From Fibrobacter sp. (GTDB taxonomy: Bacteria > Fibrobacterota > Fibrobacteria > Fibrobacterales > Fibrobacteraceae), in NCBI GenBank assembly GCA_024398995.1, contig JAKSIE010000003.1:1-64000 (forward strand): a stretch of 64,000 bases of DNA. Direction: 5' to 3'. A program made the translations under genes and the position numbers. Below are positions 35,185-44,743 of this stretch, one piece after another (position 1 is the first letter of the stretch; every line of letters starts with the position of its first letter). The notes under the pieces are model-generated. The model was not told the origin of the DNA and made no database searches. It saw only the letters and a program-made list of their open reading frames with translations.

Positions 35185-38100
35185 CTTATACAACAAAGCG
35201 AACACCATGCCAGGACGGAAGTACTTACCTGCGGTATACTTCAGCGCAGTGCTGTGCATCAGAGTGAACAGCTTTTCTGCATCGACCTTGGCGTCCTTGG
35301 CGATAGCGCCGTAAGCCTTGGTGAAGGCGGCCACGTTGCGGGGCAGTTTCGGGCTAATGCGGCTATCTGCAAGGAGAGCGCCCTTGGCAAGCAATGCCTT
35401 GTGCATCTTGTCGGCGGCAGCCTGGCTGAGACCGAATGCAGAAACCAGGGCGGCGGCGTGCAGACGGCAAGAACCGTTGAAGCCTTCCGGTGCAGCGAAG
35501 GGAACCTTAGCTTCATCGTAGAGATTGCGGGTCATGGAGTCGCCCAGATCAGCGGCTTCCTTCACGAGACCGTGCATCATGCAAGCGGTCATGACACTGT
35601 ACTGGATACCAATCCAAACGTCGTGTGCCTGGAAGTTGAATTCATCCAGCGGGGAACCGTCCTTGTGGACAAGGTTTGCTGCACCGATCAGCGGGCTGTT
35701 TGCCTTGTAGTTGGTGTTGAAAACCTTCAGCAAGTTCTTCTTGGCCTTGGTTGCATCGCAGATGGGCTTCAGACCCAGCATGCGCAGGTAAGTGTCTGCC
35801 AGCAGGGTGTCGACGAACACGTCGTCGCAGTCGTTGGTCACCTTTGCAGACCAGGAAGCGGTGAAGGCGTCCTTGCACTGTGCGGTGATCCATGCCTTCT
35901 TCAGGCCGCGGAGTTCAGACTTGGAAAGTTCAACATCGGACGGAATTTCGCCGGAGTTGAGCCAAGCGTTAATGGCGGCGACACCAGCCTTCGGGCATTC
36001 CGGAAGTTCGATGGATTCCTTCACGGCTTCACGGAGGGCGGCGTACTTTTCAACGTTCACGTCCTTCATTTCCATGGGGGTCACGAAGAAGTGGTAGTAA
36101 CCTTCATTTTCGTCCCACAAAGCTTCGTCGAATTCCTTGTTGGCGGCAACAGACTTTTCGTTCCACTTGGCAGCCTGATCCTTGTCGCCCAGGAGTTCAG
36201 CAATCTTTGCTGCTGCGCGGAGACCTGCAATCCAGAGAGAACCGCAGTAAACGGAAATACCGTGAGAGCTCAGGTTGTCGAAGGTGTCGTCGGTACCGTG
36301 GGTCAGCGGGAAGTTTTCGCCGACCTTGACCATCTTTTCCAGATATTCCATGGCGGCGTAGACTGCGTCCTTGCATTCCTTCAGAACATCGAGATTCTTG
36401 GTGGTCACGTAGTGACGCAGAACCATCAAAACGTACTTGGGAGCAAGATCCTTCCATTCCTTCACGTTGTGCCAGTCGTAGGCATCCGGTTCTGCATCGA
36501 AGGGGCTACCCAGGTCGTGAATCACGGCGCCGCGAACAGCGCGGGGGCCTTCCAGCTTCGGATCCGGAAGATCAGCAAAGGGCAGGTTCACGTATTCGTG
36601 ATGGCGGCGGCGGTTTTCGTTAATGGCGAGGATGGCGTCACCGAAACGCTTCATCACAACACCGTCCAGACGGGGCATCAGAGCCAGCAGGCTGAAGCTG
36701 CCGTAGAAGTAAACGTCCAGGGAGTTGAAGAAGGGATAGTCTGCGCATTCACGAACCAGGAAGCGGTCTTCCTTGTCCCACACGGTTGCTTCGGCAAGGA
36801 AGCTCAAGGTATTGATAGCGAGGCTCTTGAATTCCACCTGCTTCTTTGCTTCCTTGTAGATCTTTGCAACCTTGGCCTTGGGAACCAATGCTTCGAATGC
36901 CTTGAGGCGAGCGTCCATGGTCTTGTCTGCTGCCAGAGCTTCGTCCAGGATTGCGCCAACGCGGCCGTATGCTTCGGGGTAGAAGGCGGTGTACTTCTTC
37001 TGGCTGGTGAGCTTCACAAGCTTGATTTCCGGGAAGTCCAGAACAGTGTTGAACTGGAAGGAAACCTTCTGCTTCGGCTTGAGAACGACGGTCACTGCGA
37101 TGGCACCGGCGATAGTTTCGCGGCCGCTGTAGACGTTCTTCACGAAAATGTTGTTGACGCGACCGCTCTGGAGGGCTGCCTTCACGGTAGCTGCGGCGTC
37201 GTCCTGGTAGAACATGGGCTTCACGGAAACGTTCAGGTTGTCCTTCTTGTTCCATGCAACGGAAATGCCCATGCAGCCGTTAAAGTCAGAAGCGGGCTGC
37301 TGTTCTTCGTTGTAGAATTCAATACCGCGGACTTCGCGGCCGTCGGCAGCTTCCATGCTGAAGCTTACTGCCTTGGGATTCTTGGCCATGGGAACCAGAA
37401 CGAAGCTGGAGTCCTGCACGCCCTGACGGTCCTTACGGGCGTAGTAGCCGCAGAGGCTGTCCTGAACCTGGACGATGGTCATTTCGCGGGTTTCCTTGGT
37501 GGTGTTTTCCAAGGTAAATACGGTGGCGTTTACCGGCAGGCTGGAGAGACGTTCGTCACCCGGAGTCACGTAGCTGGACTGGGTCTTGGTAATCTGAACG
37601 CCCTTGCCTTCGTACTTGGTTTCGCTAACAGGATAGAGGGCGGTGTACTGCATCTTAGCAGCGTCGTAGCCTTCCTGGCCGAGGAAAGTCTTGTCGTCTG
37701 TCCATGCGGCGGTCAGGGCGCCCTGGCGAGCAATCTTTTCACCAACTACACCGTCGAAGAAATCGATAACCACAGCGCGGTTCACTTCTTCAACCTTAGC
37801 GCCGGGCTTGGTCAAAGACATTTTGGCGAGGAGAGCTGCAGTGCGGTCGCTCCACTGGATGTGCCAGCGTTCGAAAGCGGCCATGTTGTTCTTCAGGAAT
37901 TCCTTATCGGAAAGAATCTTGTTCAGCTTAGCTTCGGCCTTCTTCTGGTCGGTTTCGGTGAAGAGGGCGGCGCCCTTGACGTCCACCAGCTTGAACTTGC
38001 CCAGGTAGGTGGTGAATGCTGCAAAGTTGTAAATAACCAGCTGAGCCTTGTCGCTGATCACTGCTTCGCGGAAGAAGAAGTTGTTGAAGCGAAGGTCGGA

Positions 38101-38334
38101 AGCCTTTTCGGTGCGAACCTGCACGCCCGGCATCACGTTCATTACGGGAGTGGTGCCTGCGGGAGTTGCAGTAAAGGTGGAACCAATGCCGCCCACTGCG
38201 ATACCGGTGGTAGACGGAGTGGTAGAAAGCGGGGTATACCAGGGCTGGATGAATTCCACGGCAAGACCCGGGGTCATAAGCTTCTGGACGGAACCGGCCA
38301 TCTTGGCGCCGGCAAGGTATTCTTTAGTGCTCAT
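35182..38334 (-). CDS. GH116 glycoside hydrolase (GBA2-like beta-glucosidase), cytosolic
   Basis: 1050 residues from MSTKEYLAG, with GGA 10 bases upstream; in-frame ATGs slightly earlier lack one. The N-terminal beta-domain begins with IAVGGIGSTFTATPAG and VMPGVQV. The (alpha/alpha)6 part shows NSLDVYFYGSFSLLALMPRL, preceded by Glu in RECADY (expected nucleophile region), and THGTDDTFDN then GISVYCGSLWIAGLRAA (expected acid/base region). These match the GH116/DUF608 family, which hydrolyses beta-glucosides or beta-xylosides. There is no signal peptide, so it should act on imported oligosaccharides. Exact catalytic residues need alignment. Confidence 0.82.
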   Translation of the reverse strand: MSTKEYLAGAKMAGSVQKLMTPGLAVEFIQPWYTPLSTTPSTTGIAVGGIGSTFTATPAGTTPVMNVMPGVQVRTEKASDLRFNNFFFREAVISDKAQLVIYNFAAFTTYLGKFKLVDVKGAALFTETDQKKAEAKLNKILSDKEFLKNNMAAFERWHIQWSDRTAALLAKMSLTKPGAKVEEVNRAVVIDFFDGVVGEKIARQGALTAAWTDDKTFLGQEGYDAAKMQYTALYPVSETKYEGKGVQITKTQSSYVTPGDERLSSLPVNATVFTLENTTKETREMTIVQVQDSLCGYYARKDRQGVQDSSFVLVPMAKNPKAVSFSMEAADGREVRGIEFYNEEQQPASDFNGCMGISVAWNKKDNLNVSVKPMFYQDDAAATVKAALQSGRVNNIFVKNVYSGRETIAGAIAVTVVLKPKQKVSFQFNTVLDFPEIKLVKLTSQKKYTAFYPEAYGRVGAILDEALAADKTMDARLKAFEALVPKAKVAKIYKEAKKQVEFKSLAINTLSFLAEATVWDKEDRFLVRECADYPFFNSLDVYFYGSFSLLALMPRLDGVVMKRFGDAILAINENRRRHHEYVNLPFADLPDPKLEGPRAVRGAVIHDLGSPFDAEPDAYDWHNVKEWKDLAPKYVLMVLRHYVTTKNLDVLKECKDAVYAAMEYLEKMVKVGENFPLTHGTDDTFDNLSSHGISVYCGSLWIAGLRAAAKIAELLGDKDQAAKWNEKSVAANKEFDEALWDENEGYYHFFVTPMEMKDVNVEKYAALREAVKESIELPECPKAGVAAINAWLNSGEIPSDVELSKSELRGLKKAWITAQCKDAFTASWSAKVTNDCDDVFVDTLLADTYLRMLGLKPICDATKAKKNLLKVFNTNYKANSPLIGAANLVHKDGSPLDEFNFQAHDVWIGIQYSVMTACMMHGLVKEAADLGDSMTRNLYDEAKVPFAAPEGFNGSCRLHAAALVSAFGLSQAAADKMHKALLAKGALLADSRISPKLPRNVAAFTKAYGAIAKDAKVDAEKLFTLMHSTALKYTAGKYFRPGMVFALLYK

Positions 38335-38385
38335 ATAGATTTCCATTGAATGGAGGGTTAAAATTTTACTTTCATAATTTAACAA

Positions 38386-38415
38386 AATATGCCACCATAG
38401 TTATGGCGGCATATT
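38386..38415 (-). terminator. Long hairpin between nuoN and GH116
   Basis: AATATGCC and CCAT pair with ATGG and GGCATATT around AGTT, with one A/C mismatch. On the reverse strand it is followed by TTTTGTTAAATT, a weak T run. It may attenuate or end the nuo transcript before GH116. Confidence 0.55.
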
Positions 38416-38447
38416 GTGAAAGTGTTTACAACTGTTCGTAGTGTTTG

Positions 38448-39884
38448 TTACAGGCTAAATCCTGCGAAGATGTTGTTGCTCAAGTGGGGGAGAATACCCA
38501 TGAGAATCACCGCAGCAGTGAGCAGGAATGTGACTATGATTTGACGCTTGGTCAAACGGAGTGGAGTCAGTTCCTTTTCGGGTTCATCTGCCCAGGCGCT
38601 CTTGATGACCTGCAAGTAGTAGTAAAGGGCCAACACATTGTTCAGAACCGCGAATACCACGAGGGCGTAGTGACCGGTGGATGCGCCGCTGAAGAACAAG
38701 TGGAACTTACCGAAGAAACCTGCAAGAGGGGGAATGCCTGCCAAGCTGAACATAGCCACAGCCAAGGCGGTTGCAAGGCTAACGCTCTGCTTGGAAAGAC
38801 CCCTCAGAGAGTCGAAGGATTCCTCTCGACGATGTCCAATGACACCGAACACGAAGAATGCCAGGTAGTTAGCCACAGTGTAGAGGAACAGGTAATAGAC
38901 GATTGCCGTCTTGGACAATTCTGCGGGGCCAAGGAGTGCCACCATAATGTAACCGGCTTGAGCGATAGAGCTGTATGCCATGAAACGACGGAGGCGAGTC
39001 TGCTTCAGCGCACCAAGGTTGCCCACGAACAGGGTTACGCCTGCAAGAATTGCAATCAGGGGTGCAATCTGCTGCTGTACGGGAGCCAGGGGGCCAAAGA
39101 CCAGTACAACCAGGAATGCGATGGCGGTAGCCTTGGAGGTTACTGCCAAAAGTGCGGTCACAGGAGAGGGGGCGCCTTCGTAGACGTCCGGAGCCCAGGT
39201 GTAGAAGGGGAACAAGGTCAGCTTGAAACCGATACCGCAGAACAGGAACAGTACGGCGATCCAGAGCAGCGGGGAAGTTCCTGCAGCGGCGGCGCTGTAG
39301 ATAGCATCAAAGTGGATGGAACCGGCGAAACCGTACAGGTAGCTGAATCCGAACAATTCAAATGCAGTTGCCACAGAGCCCATCAAAATGTACTTGGTGG
39401 CCGCTTCGGAACCCAGAAGGTCCTTCTTGTTCCAAGCCGTCAGAATATACATGGGGATGGTTGCCATTTCAAGGCCCAGGAAGAATGTCAACAGGTCGCA
39501 AGCAGAGACTACGATGTAGCCGCCGAATGTTGCGAATGCTACCGTTCCTGCAAACTCTGCAATCTGGGTCATTTGAGGCTTGCCGTCAGCACCGTGATCG
39601 AAGTAATCCTTTGCAAGGAGCAGTCCCAACAGGGCGCTCAAGGTGAGTACTTCGCGCATAAGAATGCCAAAGTCGTCTACACGCCAATTGCTGATAAAGT
39701 AATTGCCGCTTCCGCCAACCAGAGGCAAGAAATTCAACAGGACGAATACGACAATAAGTCCTGCGCAAGCCAAGCGCCACGGCAACTTGGAATTCTTGAT
39801 CAGCAAGCGGCATCCGATCACCAGGAACGGAAGAATCAGAAGAACGAGATCGGGGATAATGAAATTAGGAATAGAAAAACTCAT
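38448..39884 (-). CDS. nuoN: Complex I subunit N
   Basis: 478 residues from the ATG preceded by GGAGGT inside the end of nuoM. About 14 membrane helices form an antiporter-like proton channel, with conserved Lys/Glu signatures such as LGLEMATIPMYIL and KLTLFPFYTWAPDVYEGAP. It is the last gene of the operon; its start is one base after the nuoM stop. Confidence 0.95.
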   Translation of the reverse strand: MSFSIPNFIIPDLVLLILPFLVIGCRLLIKNSKLPWRLACAGLIVVFVLLNFLPLVGGSGNYFISNWRVDDFGILMREVLTLSALLGLLLAKDYFDHGADGKPQMTQIAEFAGTVAFATFGGYIVVSACDLLTFFLGLEMATIPMYILTAWNKKDLLGSEAATKYILMGSVATAFELFGFSYLYGFAGSIHFDAIYSAAAAGTSPLLWIAVLFLFCGIGFKLTLFPFYTWAPDVYEGAPSPVTALLAVTSKATAIAFLVVLVFGPLAPVQQQIAPLIAILAGVTLFVGNLGALKQTRLRRFMAYSSIAQAGYIMVALLGPAELSKTAIVYYLFLYTVANYLAFFVFGVIGHRREESFDSLRGLSKQSVSLATALAVAMFSLAGIPPLAGFFGKFHLFFSGASTGHYALVVFAVLNNVLALYYYLQVIKSAWADEPEKELTPLRLTKRQIIVTFLLTAAVILMGILPHLSNNIFAGFSL

Positions 39885-39885
39885 A

Positions 39886-41415
39886 TTAACCTCCAATCAC
39901 CGGTGCTTGGGCCGCTGCAAGTTTTGCGAAGATGGGAGCGATGCTCTGGTCAAGCAAATCTGCAATCCAGCCCGGGAAAATACCGATCAAGAGTAAGCAA
40001 AGCACGAGAACCACAACGACGACCTTTTCACGGAGATTTGCGTCGGTCAAGGTTTCGTACTTGGCCGGCATGTTTCCATGAAGCATTCGGTTGGCAGTCT
40101 GCAAGATATAGACTGCGGTGGTTGTAATAGAAAGAATGGCAAGAATCGTTACCACGCGGGTGAGGGTGGAATCCTGAGCGAATGCTCCGATGAAAATGTT
40201 GCTTTCTGCAACGAAGCCGCTGAAACCAGGCAAGCCAAGGCCAGCGAAACCCGCGATTGCGAAGCCTACGCCCAAGAACGGGATCTTACGCATAATGCCA
40301 CCCATTTCGGTAATGTCACGAGTGTGAGTACGTTCGTAAATCATACCGATGGTTGCGAAGAACAAACCGGTCAAGAAACCATGGGAAATCATCTGGAGGC
40401 TTGCCCCGCGAAGACCAACAGGAGTCAAGGCGGCAAGGCCCAAGAAAATCAAGCCCAAATGGCTAATGGAACTGTATGCAGTGATGTACTTCAGATCCTT
40501 GTGGCGCAATGCGATGAAAGGTCCAAGAACTACGTTGAAAATCAGCAGGGCCACAACGTAGGGGAGCCAGATCTTTGCGGCTTCGGGCATTAGGAACATG
40601 GCAACGCGAAGGCATCCGTATGCACCCATCTTCATCATCACGCCTGCAGCCAACATAGAAACTGCGGTCGGAGCAGAAGCGTGACCGTCCGGGCTCCAGA
40701 AGTGGAACGGAAACAGAGAAGAACTGACTGCAAAACCCATAAACATCAGGGGGAATGCCCACATCTGGAAATCCATGGGGAGACTGATCTTGGAAAGTTC
40801 TACAATGCTCCAACCTGTTGCACCGCTTTCGAAGTAGAGGCCGAACAGCGTTGCAAGAATCATGGCGGAACCGAATGCCAGAGTCAAGGTCAGTTTCTTA
40901 CCACCGTAGTCCTTGCGGCCGGAACCGTAGCAGGCAATCATCAAGTACATGCACAGTGCTTCCATTTCGTAGAATACGAAGAAAAGTACCAGATCAATAC
41001 TCATGAACACACCATAAACGCTAGTAGCCAACAGCTGGATCAGTGCAAAGAATACCTTCTGGTTGCCCTTGATTTCCCAGCTTACCAGAATGCCGCCCCA
41101 CACGATTACTGCAGTAAGGAGCACCAGGAATATATTGAGACCGTCGGCACCTACGATGTAGTGTGCGTTCAGAGTTGAAATCCAGGGGATGTCCGTAAAG
41201 AAACGGAGTGCCAGAGGAGCCGCGCTTTCGTCCACCGGGGTGCCGCTTAAAGCATAAACGCGATAGGTCAGGTAACCAGCAACTCCCAAAACGAATGTGC
41301 CGGAAATAGCGTGGATGCTCTTGATCAGTTTTGCCCTGGTTCCCGGAATAGGAATACAGACGAAAACAGTCAGGAGCGGAATGAGCCAAATCAGATTAAA
41401 AAGTAATGTATCCAT
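39886..41415 (-). CDS. nuoM: Complex I subunit M
   Basis: 509 residues, antiporter-like membrane subunit with about 14 helices. Signatures are FFVFYEMEALCMYLMI (conserved Glu of helix 5), FPFHFWSPDGHASAPT and RHKDLKYITAYSSISHLG. One of the three distal proton channels of complex I. 21 bases after nuoL. Confidence 0.96.
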   Translation of the reverse strand: MDTLLFNLIWLIPLLTVFVCIPIPGTRAKLIKSIHAISGTFVLGVAGYLTYRVYALSGTPVDESAAPLALRFFTDIPWISTLNAHYIVGADGLNIFLVLLTAVIVWGGILVSWEIKGNQKVFFALIQLLATSVYGVFMSIDLVLFFVFYEMEALCMYLMIACYGSGRKDYGGKKLTLTLAFGSAMILATLFGLYFESGATGWSIVELSKISLPMDFQMWAFPLMFMGFAVSSSLFPFHFWSPDGHASAPTAVSMLAAGVMMKMGAYGCLRVAMFLMPEAAKIWLPYVVALLIFNVVLGPFIALRHKDLKYITAYSSISHLGLIFLGLAALTPVGLRGASLQMISHGFLTGLFFATIGMIYERTHTRDITEMGGIMRKIPFLGVGFAIAGFAGLGLPGFSGFVAESNIFIGAFAQDSTLTRVVTILAILSITTTAVYILQTANRMLHGNMPAKYETLTDANLREKVVVVVLVLCLLLIGIFPGWIADLLDQSIAPIFAKLAAAQAPVIGG

Positions 41416-41436
41416 AGTACTTATAACCTCTCAATC

Positions 41437-43392
41437 CTAGAATGGAAGCTGACCAAGGAAACGCCACAGCAGTACGCCCACCACCAGGGTTCCCAGGTAG
41501 AATGTCAAATTGCCACTCTGGGCGGTACGAACAAGATCGCCCAGCTTATGAACAAACCATACGACGAATGCCAAAATGCCTTCGATGATGTAGTCCTGGA
41601 TGAATCGAGCCACGCGAGCGATGCCGCCAATAACGAACTGGCGAACGACAGCGTAGTAGATTTCATCAAAGTAGAACTTATGGTAAATCACCTTGTAGAT
41701 GCTGCTACGGTTGATGTCGTCCAAAGCACGATCCACCTTTGCCTTTGGGCTTGCGTAGAGAACCCATGCAATCAGCAGGGCTACAACTGCGATAGCTACG
41801 GCAACGTAGGGGATCCAGTGGGCTTCAGGGAGCATCATCAACTGGGGAACATTAAGCTTGTCCGGCACAAAGAAGTGTTCGAACAGGTCCTTTGCTGCAA
41901 AACCGCTAGCCAAAGCAGGTATAGCAAGAATTGCAATAGGCAAGGTCATGAAGAAATCTTCATGAACGTGTCCGGCCTTGACGCTTTCGCTGCGAGGTGC
42001 ACCGTGGAATGCCAAGAAGAATAAACGGAACATGTAGAAGGTGGTGAGGCCGCTGGTCAAGAGAGCCAGACCGAATACCACATAATGATGTCCCTGGAAT
42101 GCCGTCAGAATGATTTCGTCCTTGGAGAAGAAACCGGAGAACGGCGGAATGCCGGAAATTGCCAGAATGGAAATCAAGGCGCAGATGTAAGTCAGGGGCA
42201 TTTTCTTGCGAAGACCGCCCATGGCGTCCAGATCGTTGGTATGAACCTGATGGATCAAGGAACCTGCGATAAGGAACAAACTGCACTTGAAGAAAGCGTG
42301 AGTGAAAATGTGGTAGGTAGAAGCGGTCCAGCCGGTGGCAATCACAACGTCACCCATGCGGCAAGCGCCCAGAGAGAACATCATGTAGCCAAGCTGAGAA
42401 AGGGTGGAGTAAGCAAGTATGCGCTTAATGTCTTTTTGAGTGCAAGCAATCACAGCAGCAAAAACCATTGTGAATGCGCCCACCACCATAATCAGGTTCA
42501 TGGTGCTTCCGCTAAGAGCGAAGAAGGGGAACAAACGTGCTACCAGGTAAACGCCGGCCACCACCATGGTGGCACTATGAATGATGGAAGAAACCGGGGT
42601 CGGACCCTCCATAGCATTGGGCAGCCAAATATGCATGGGGAACATGGCGGACTTGCCCCAGCCACCGGTAAAGATGAATACACCGCCGAGAACCAGAGCG
42701 GTTGCCTTGTTCATAGTGATGAAGCCGAGGTCAATAACCTGGGACTGGAATGCGCTCAAGGTCAGAGCATTCAAAGTGGCAAAGTCGAAACTCTGCACCA
42801 CGTAGCTTACGATCACAATACCCAACAGGAAGAAGCTGTCGGCAAATCGGGTAAGGATGAATGCCTGCTTGGAGGCGCTCACTGCAGAAGGCTTGTGATA
42901 CCAGAAACCAATCAACAGATAACTGGAAACGCCCACCAGTTCCCAGAAGATGAACATCTGGAACAGGTTGGTTGCTGCCACCAGACCAAGCATGCTGAAG
43001 CTGAACAGGGAGAGCAGTGCGAAGAATCGGCCTTCGGCACGATCGCCACGCATGTAACCCACGCTGTAGATGTTCACCATAAAGGAGATGAAGGTGACCA
43101 CCACCAGCATCATGATCGAAAGCGGATCCACCAACAGGCCGATGTTTGCTAAGAAGGTTTCTGCGAACTTCAGGAAGGGGATTTCAAAGAGAATAGCCTT
43201 CTGTGGTGCGAATCCGGAGGTGAAGTAGCTTACGGCCAGGAAAAGAGCCGATGCAAAGGCAATGCCGTTGCAAACGATGGCGAATGCTGCGGCACCCTTG
43301 GCGGAACGCTTGCCCAAAAAGAGACCGTTCACCACGAAGGTGAGAAGCGGCATCAGGAAAATGAGATAGCTGATAGAGACTTCGTTAATCAT
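41437..43392 (-). CDS. nuoL: Complex I subunit L
   Basis: 651 residues, the largest antiporter-like subunit. Helix-5 motif WELVGVSSYLLIGFW, channel motif MFPMHIWLPNAMEGPTPVSS and a C-terminal extension expected to form the lateral helix along the membrane arm. Its start overlaps the end of nuoK by 8 bases, indicating coupled translation. Confidence 0.97.
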   Translation of the reverse strand: MINEVSISYLIFLMPLLTFVVNGLFLGKRSAKGAAAFAIVCNGIAFASALFLAVSYFTSGFAPQKAILFEIPFLKFAETFLANIGLLVDPLSIMMLVVVTFISFMVNIYSVGYMRGDRAEGRFFALLSLFSFSMLGLVAATNLFQMFIFWELVGVSSYLLIGFWYHKPSAVSASKQAFILTRFADSFFLLGIVIVSYVVQSFDFATLNALTLSAFQSQVIDLGFITMNKATALVLGGVFIFTGGWGKSAMFPMHIWLPNAMEGPTPVSSIIHSATMVVAGVYLVARLFPFFALSGSTMNLIMVVGAFTMVFAAVIACTQKDIKRILAYSTLSQLGYMMFSLGACRMGDVVIATGWTASTYHIFTHAFFKCSLFLIAGSLIHQVHTNDLDAMGGLRKKMPLTYICALISILAISGIPPFSGFFSKDEIILTAFQGHHYVVFGLALLTSGLTTFYMFRLFFLAFHGAPRSESVKAGHVHEDFFMTLPIAILAIPALASGFAAKDLFEHFFVPDKLNVPQLMMLPEAHWIPYVAVAIAVVALLIAWVLYASPKAKVDRALDDINRSSIYKVIYHKFYFDEIYYAVVRQFVIGGIARVARFIQDYIIEGILAFVVWFVHKLGDLVRTAQSGNLTFYLGTLVVGVLLWRFLGQLPF

Positions 43393-43690
43393 GGAGATCC
43401 CTCAACTGTTCTACGTCAAGGCTCTTGCGACGGCGATACATGCTGACGATAATGGCCAATGCCACTGCCATTTCGCATGCGGTCACTGCGATGACGAAAA
43501 TGCTAAACACGGAACCTGCAGTAGCGTCCTTTGCGCTAAAGTAGGCGAAAGCGATAAAGTTCATGTTGGCTGCGTTCAGCATGATTTCTGTAGAAATCAG
43601 CATACCCACCAGGTGACGACGGCGCATAAGGCCCCAAAGGCCAATGCCAAAGAGAATGAACGAGAGGATAAGAACATTCATTAAAGTCAT
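43385..43690 (-). CDS. nuoK: Complex I subunit K
   Basis: 101 residues with three membrane helices. The conserved Glu residues are in MLISTEIMLNAANMNF and VTACEMAVALAI. The start overlaps the nuoJ stop by one base. Confidence 0.96.
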   Translation of the reverse strand: MTLMNVLILSFILFGIGLWGLMRRRHLVGMLISTEIMLNAANMNFIAFAYFSAKDATAGSVFSIFVIAVTACEMAVALAIIVSMYRRRKSLDVEQLRDLHD

Positions 43691-44253
43691 TATTTTTCCT
43701 CCTTACCGCGACGAGCAATAGTGATTGCTCCAATCAAGGTGGCAAGCAGCAGTATGCTTACAATCTCGAAGGGGAGAATGAAACCGTCGGCGCCGTAGCC
43801 CAGCAAGCGAACAGACAATGCCTTCAAGGATGCGAATCCTTCGGGAGCTGTTGCTGCGGTAGTTACAAGACCTTGTGCCGGTAACAGGCACTTGACCATG
43901 ATTGCAACGAAAGCGATGGAAATAATGAATGCTGCAAAGTAGCGCGGAATCTTCGTGGAAAAAGCGTCTTCGCCCAAATGGCTGGTAAGCAAGATGGTGA
44001 AGATCACGAAAATCACCACGCCGCCGATGTACACCATGATTTGAGCCAGGGCGTTGAATTCAGCGTGGAGCAGCAAGTAGAGAACAGTGGTTCCTACAAA
44101 AGAGAAAATAAGGAACACGGCACTCTGCAAGATATTCTTCACGGCGACCGTGCAGATAGCTGTAGCTACCATGACGAATGCCACGACGTAGAAGGCAATG
44201 TCGATTCCTCCCAGGGGGAATACGTTTGCCAAACTTGAAAGATCCGGGAACAT
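43690..44253 (-). CDS. nuoJ: Complex I subunit J
   Basis: 187 residues, five helices. AVFLIFSFVGTTVLYLLLHAEFNALAQ region followed by MVYIGGVVIFVIF, which contains the flexible helix 3 of the E-channel. The start overlaps the nuoI stop (TAATG). Confidence 0.95.
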   Translation of the reverse strand: MFPDLSSLANVFPLGGIDIAFYVVAFVMVATAICTVAVKNILQSAVFLIFSFVGTTVLYLLLHAEFNALAQIMVYIGGVVIFVIFTILLTSHLGEDAFSTKIPRYFAAFIISIAFVAIMVKCLLPAQGLVTTAATAPEGFASLKALSVRLLGYGADGFILPFEIVSILLLATLIGAITIARRGKEEK

Positions 44254-44729
44254 TAGCCTTGACCCTCCTTCTTGTTCAAAATCATTTCCAGGGACTTGAT
44301 GTCAGTCGTAGCCACTTCAAATTCCGGAGCCATTTCGATAGCGCCGAAGGGGCAGGCTTCCACACAGAGGCCGCACTGGGTGCAACTTGCAAAATGATAC
44401 ACGTAACGGCCCAGAACTTTCTTGCCGGCAATGTTCTTGGTTGCCTGAACATTGATGCTTCCGTTGGGGCAGCTACGTTCGCACATGCCGCAAGCGGTGC
44501 AGCGGTTGTTGCCGTCGGCATCTTCCACCATGGAAAGGCGGCCGCGGAAACGTTCGTGCATTTTTAGGGTCTTGCGGTTTTCCGGATACTGTTCCGTAAC
44601 AATGCGCTTGGGGTTGAAGAAATAGCGAAGGCTAACGGACAAACCGCAAAGCAAGCTCCACGGGCCGGTAACGCACTTCTTCAAGTATTCCTTGATATAC
44701 TGTTTTGTAGAAATGTTTTTCTGTTCCAT
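44253..44729 (-). CDS. nuoI: Complex I subunit I (two [4Fe-4S] ferredoxin-like)
   Basis: 158 residues. Two cluster motifs, CTACGMCERSCPNGSI and CTQCGLCVEACPFGAI, bind clusters N6a and N6b, passing electrons to the N2 cluster in NuoB. The N-terminal amphipathic part (FRGR, SLRYFFNPKR) matches the membrane-contact region. It lies 14 bases after nuoH. Confidence 0.97.
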   Translation of the reverse strand: MEQKNISTKQYIKEYLKKCVTGPWSLLCGLSVSLRYFFNPKRIVTEQYPENRKTLKMHERFRGRLSMVEDADGNNRCTACGMCERSCPNGSINVQATKNIAGKKVLGRYVYHFASCTQCGLCVEACPFGAIEMAPEFEVATTDIKSLEMILNKKEGQG

Positions 44730-44743
44730 AAAATACCTCTACC

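Noticed and set aside
35098..38349. Forward open frame of about 1080 codons
   Set aside because: It is an antisense shadow of the GH116 gene. The reverse product has recognisable family motifs; the forward one does not.
38445..43152. Several long forward frames across the nuo genes
   Set aside because: They are antisense to nuoN, nuoM and nuoL, lack domains and have implausible compositions.
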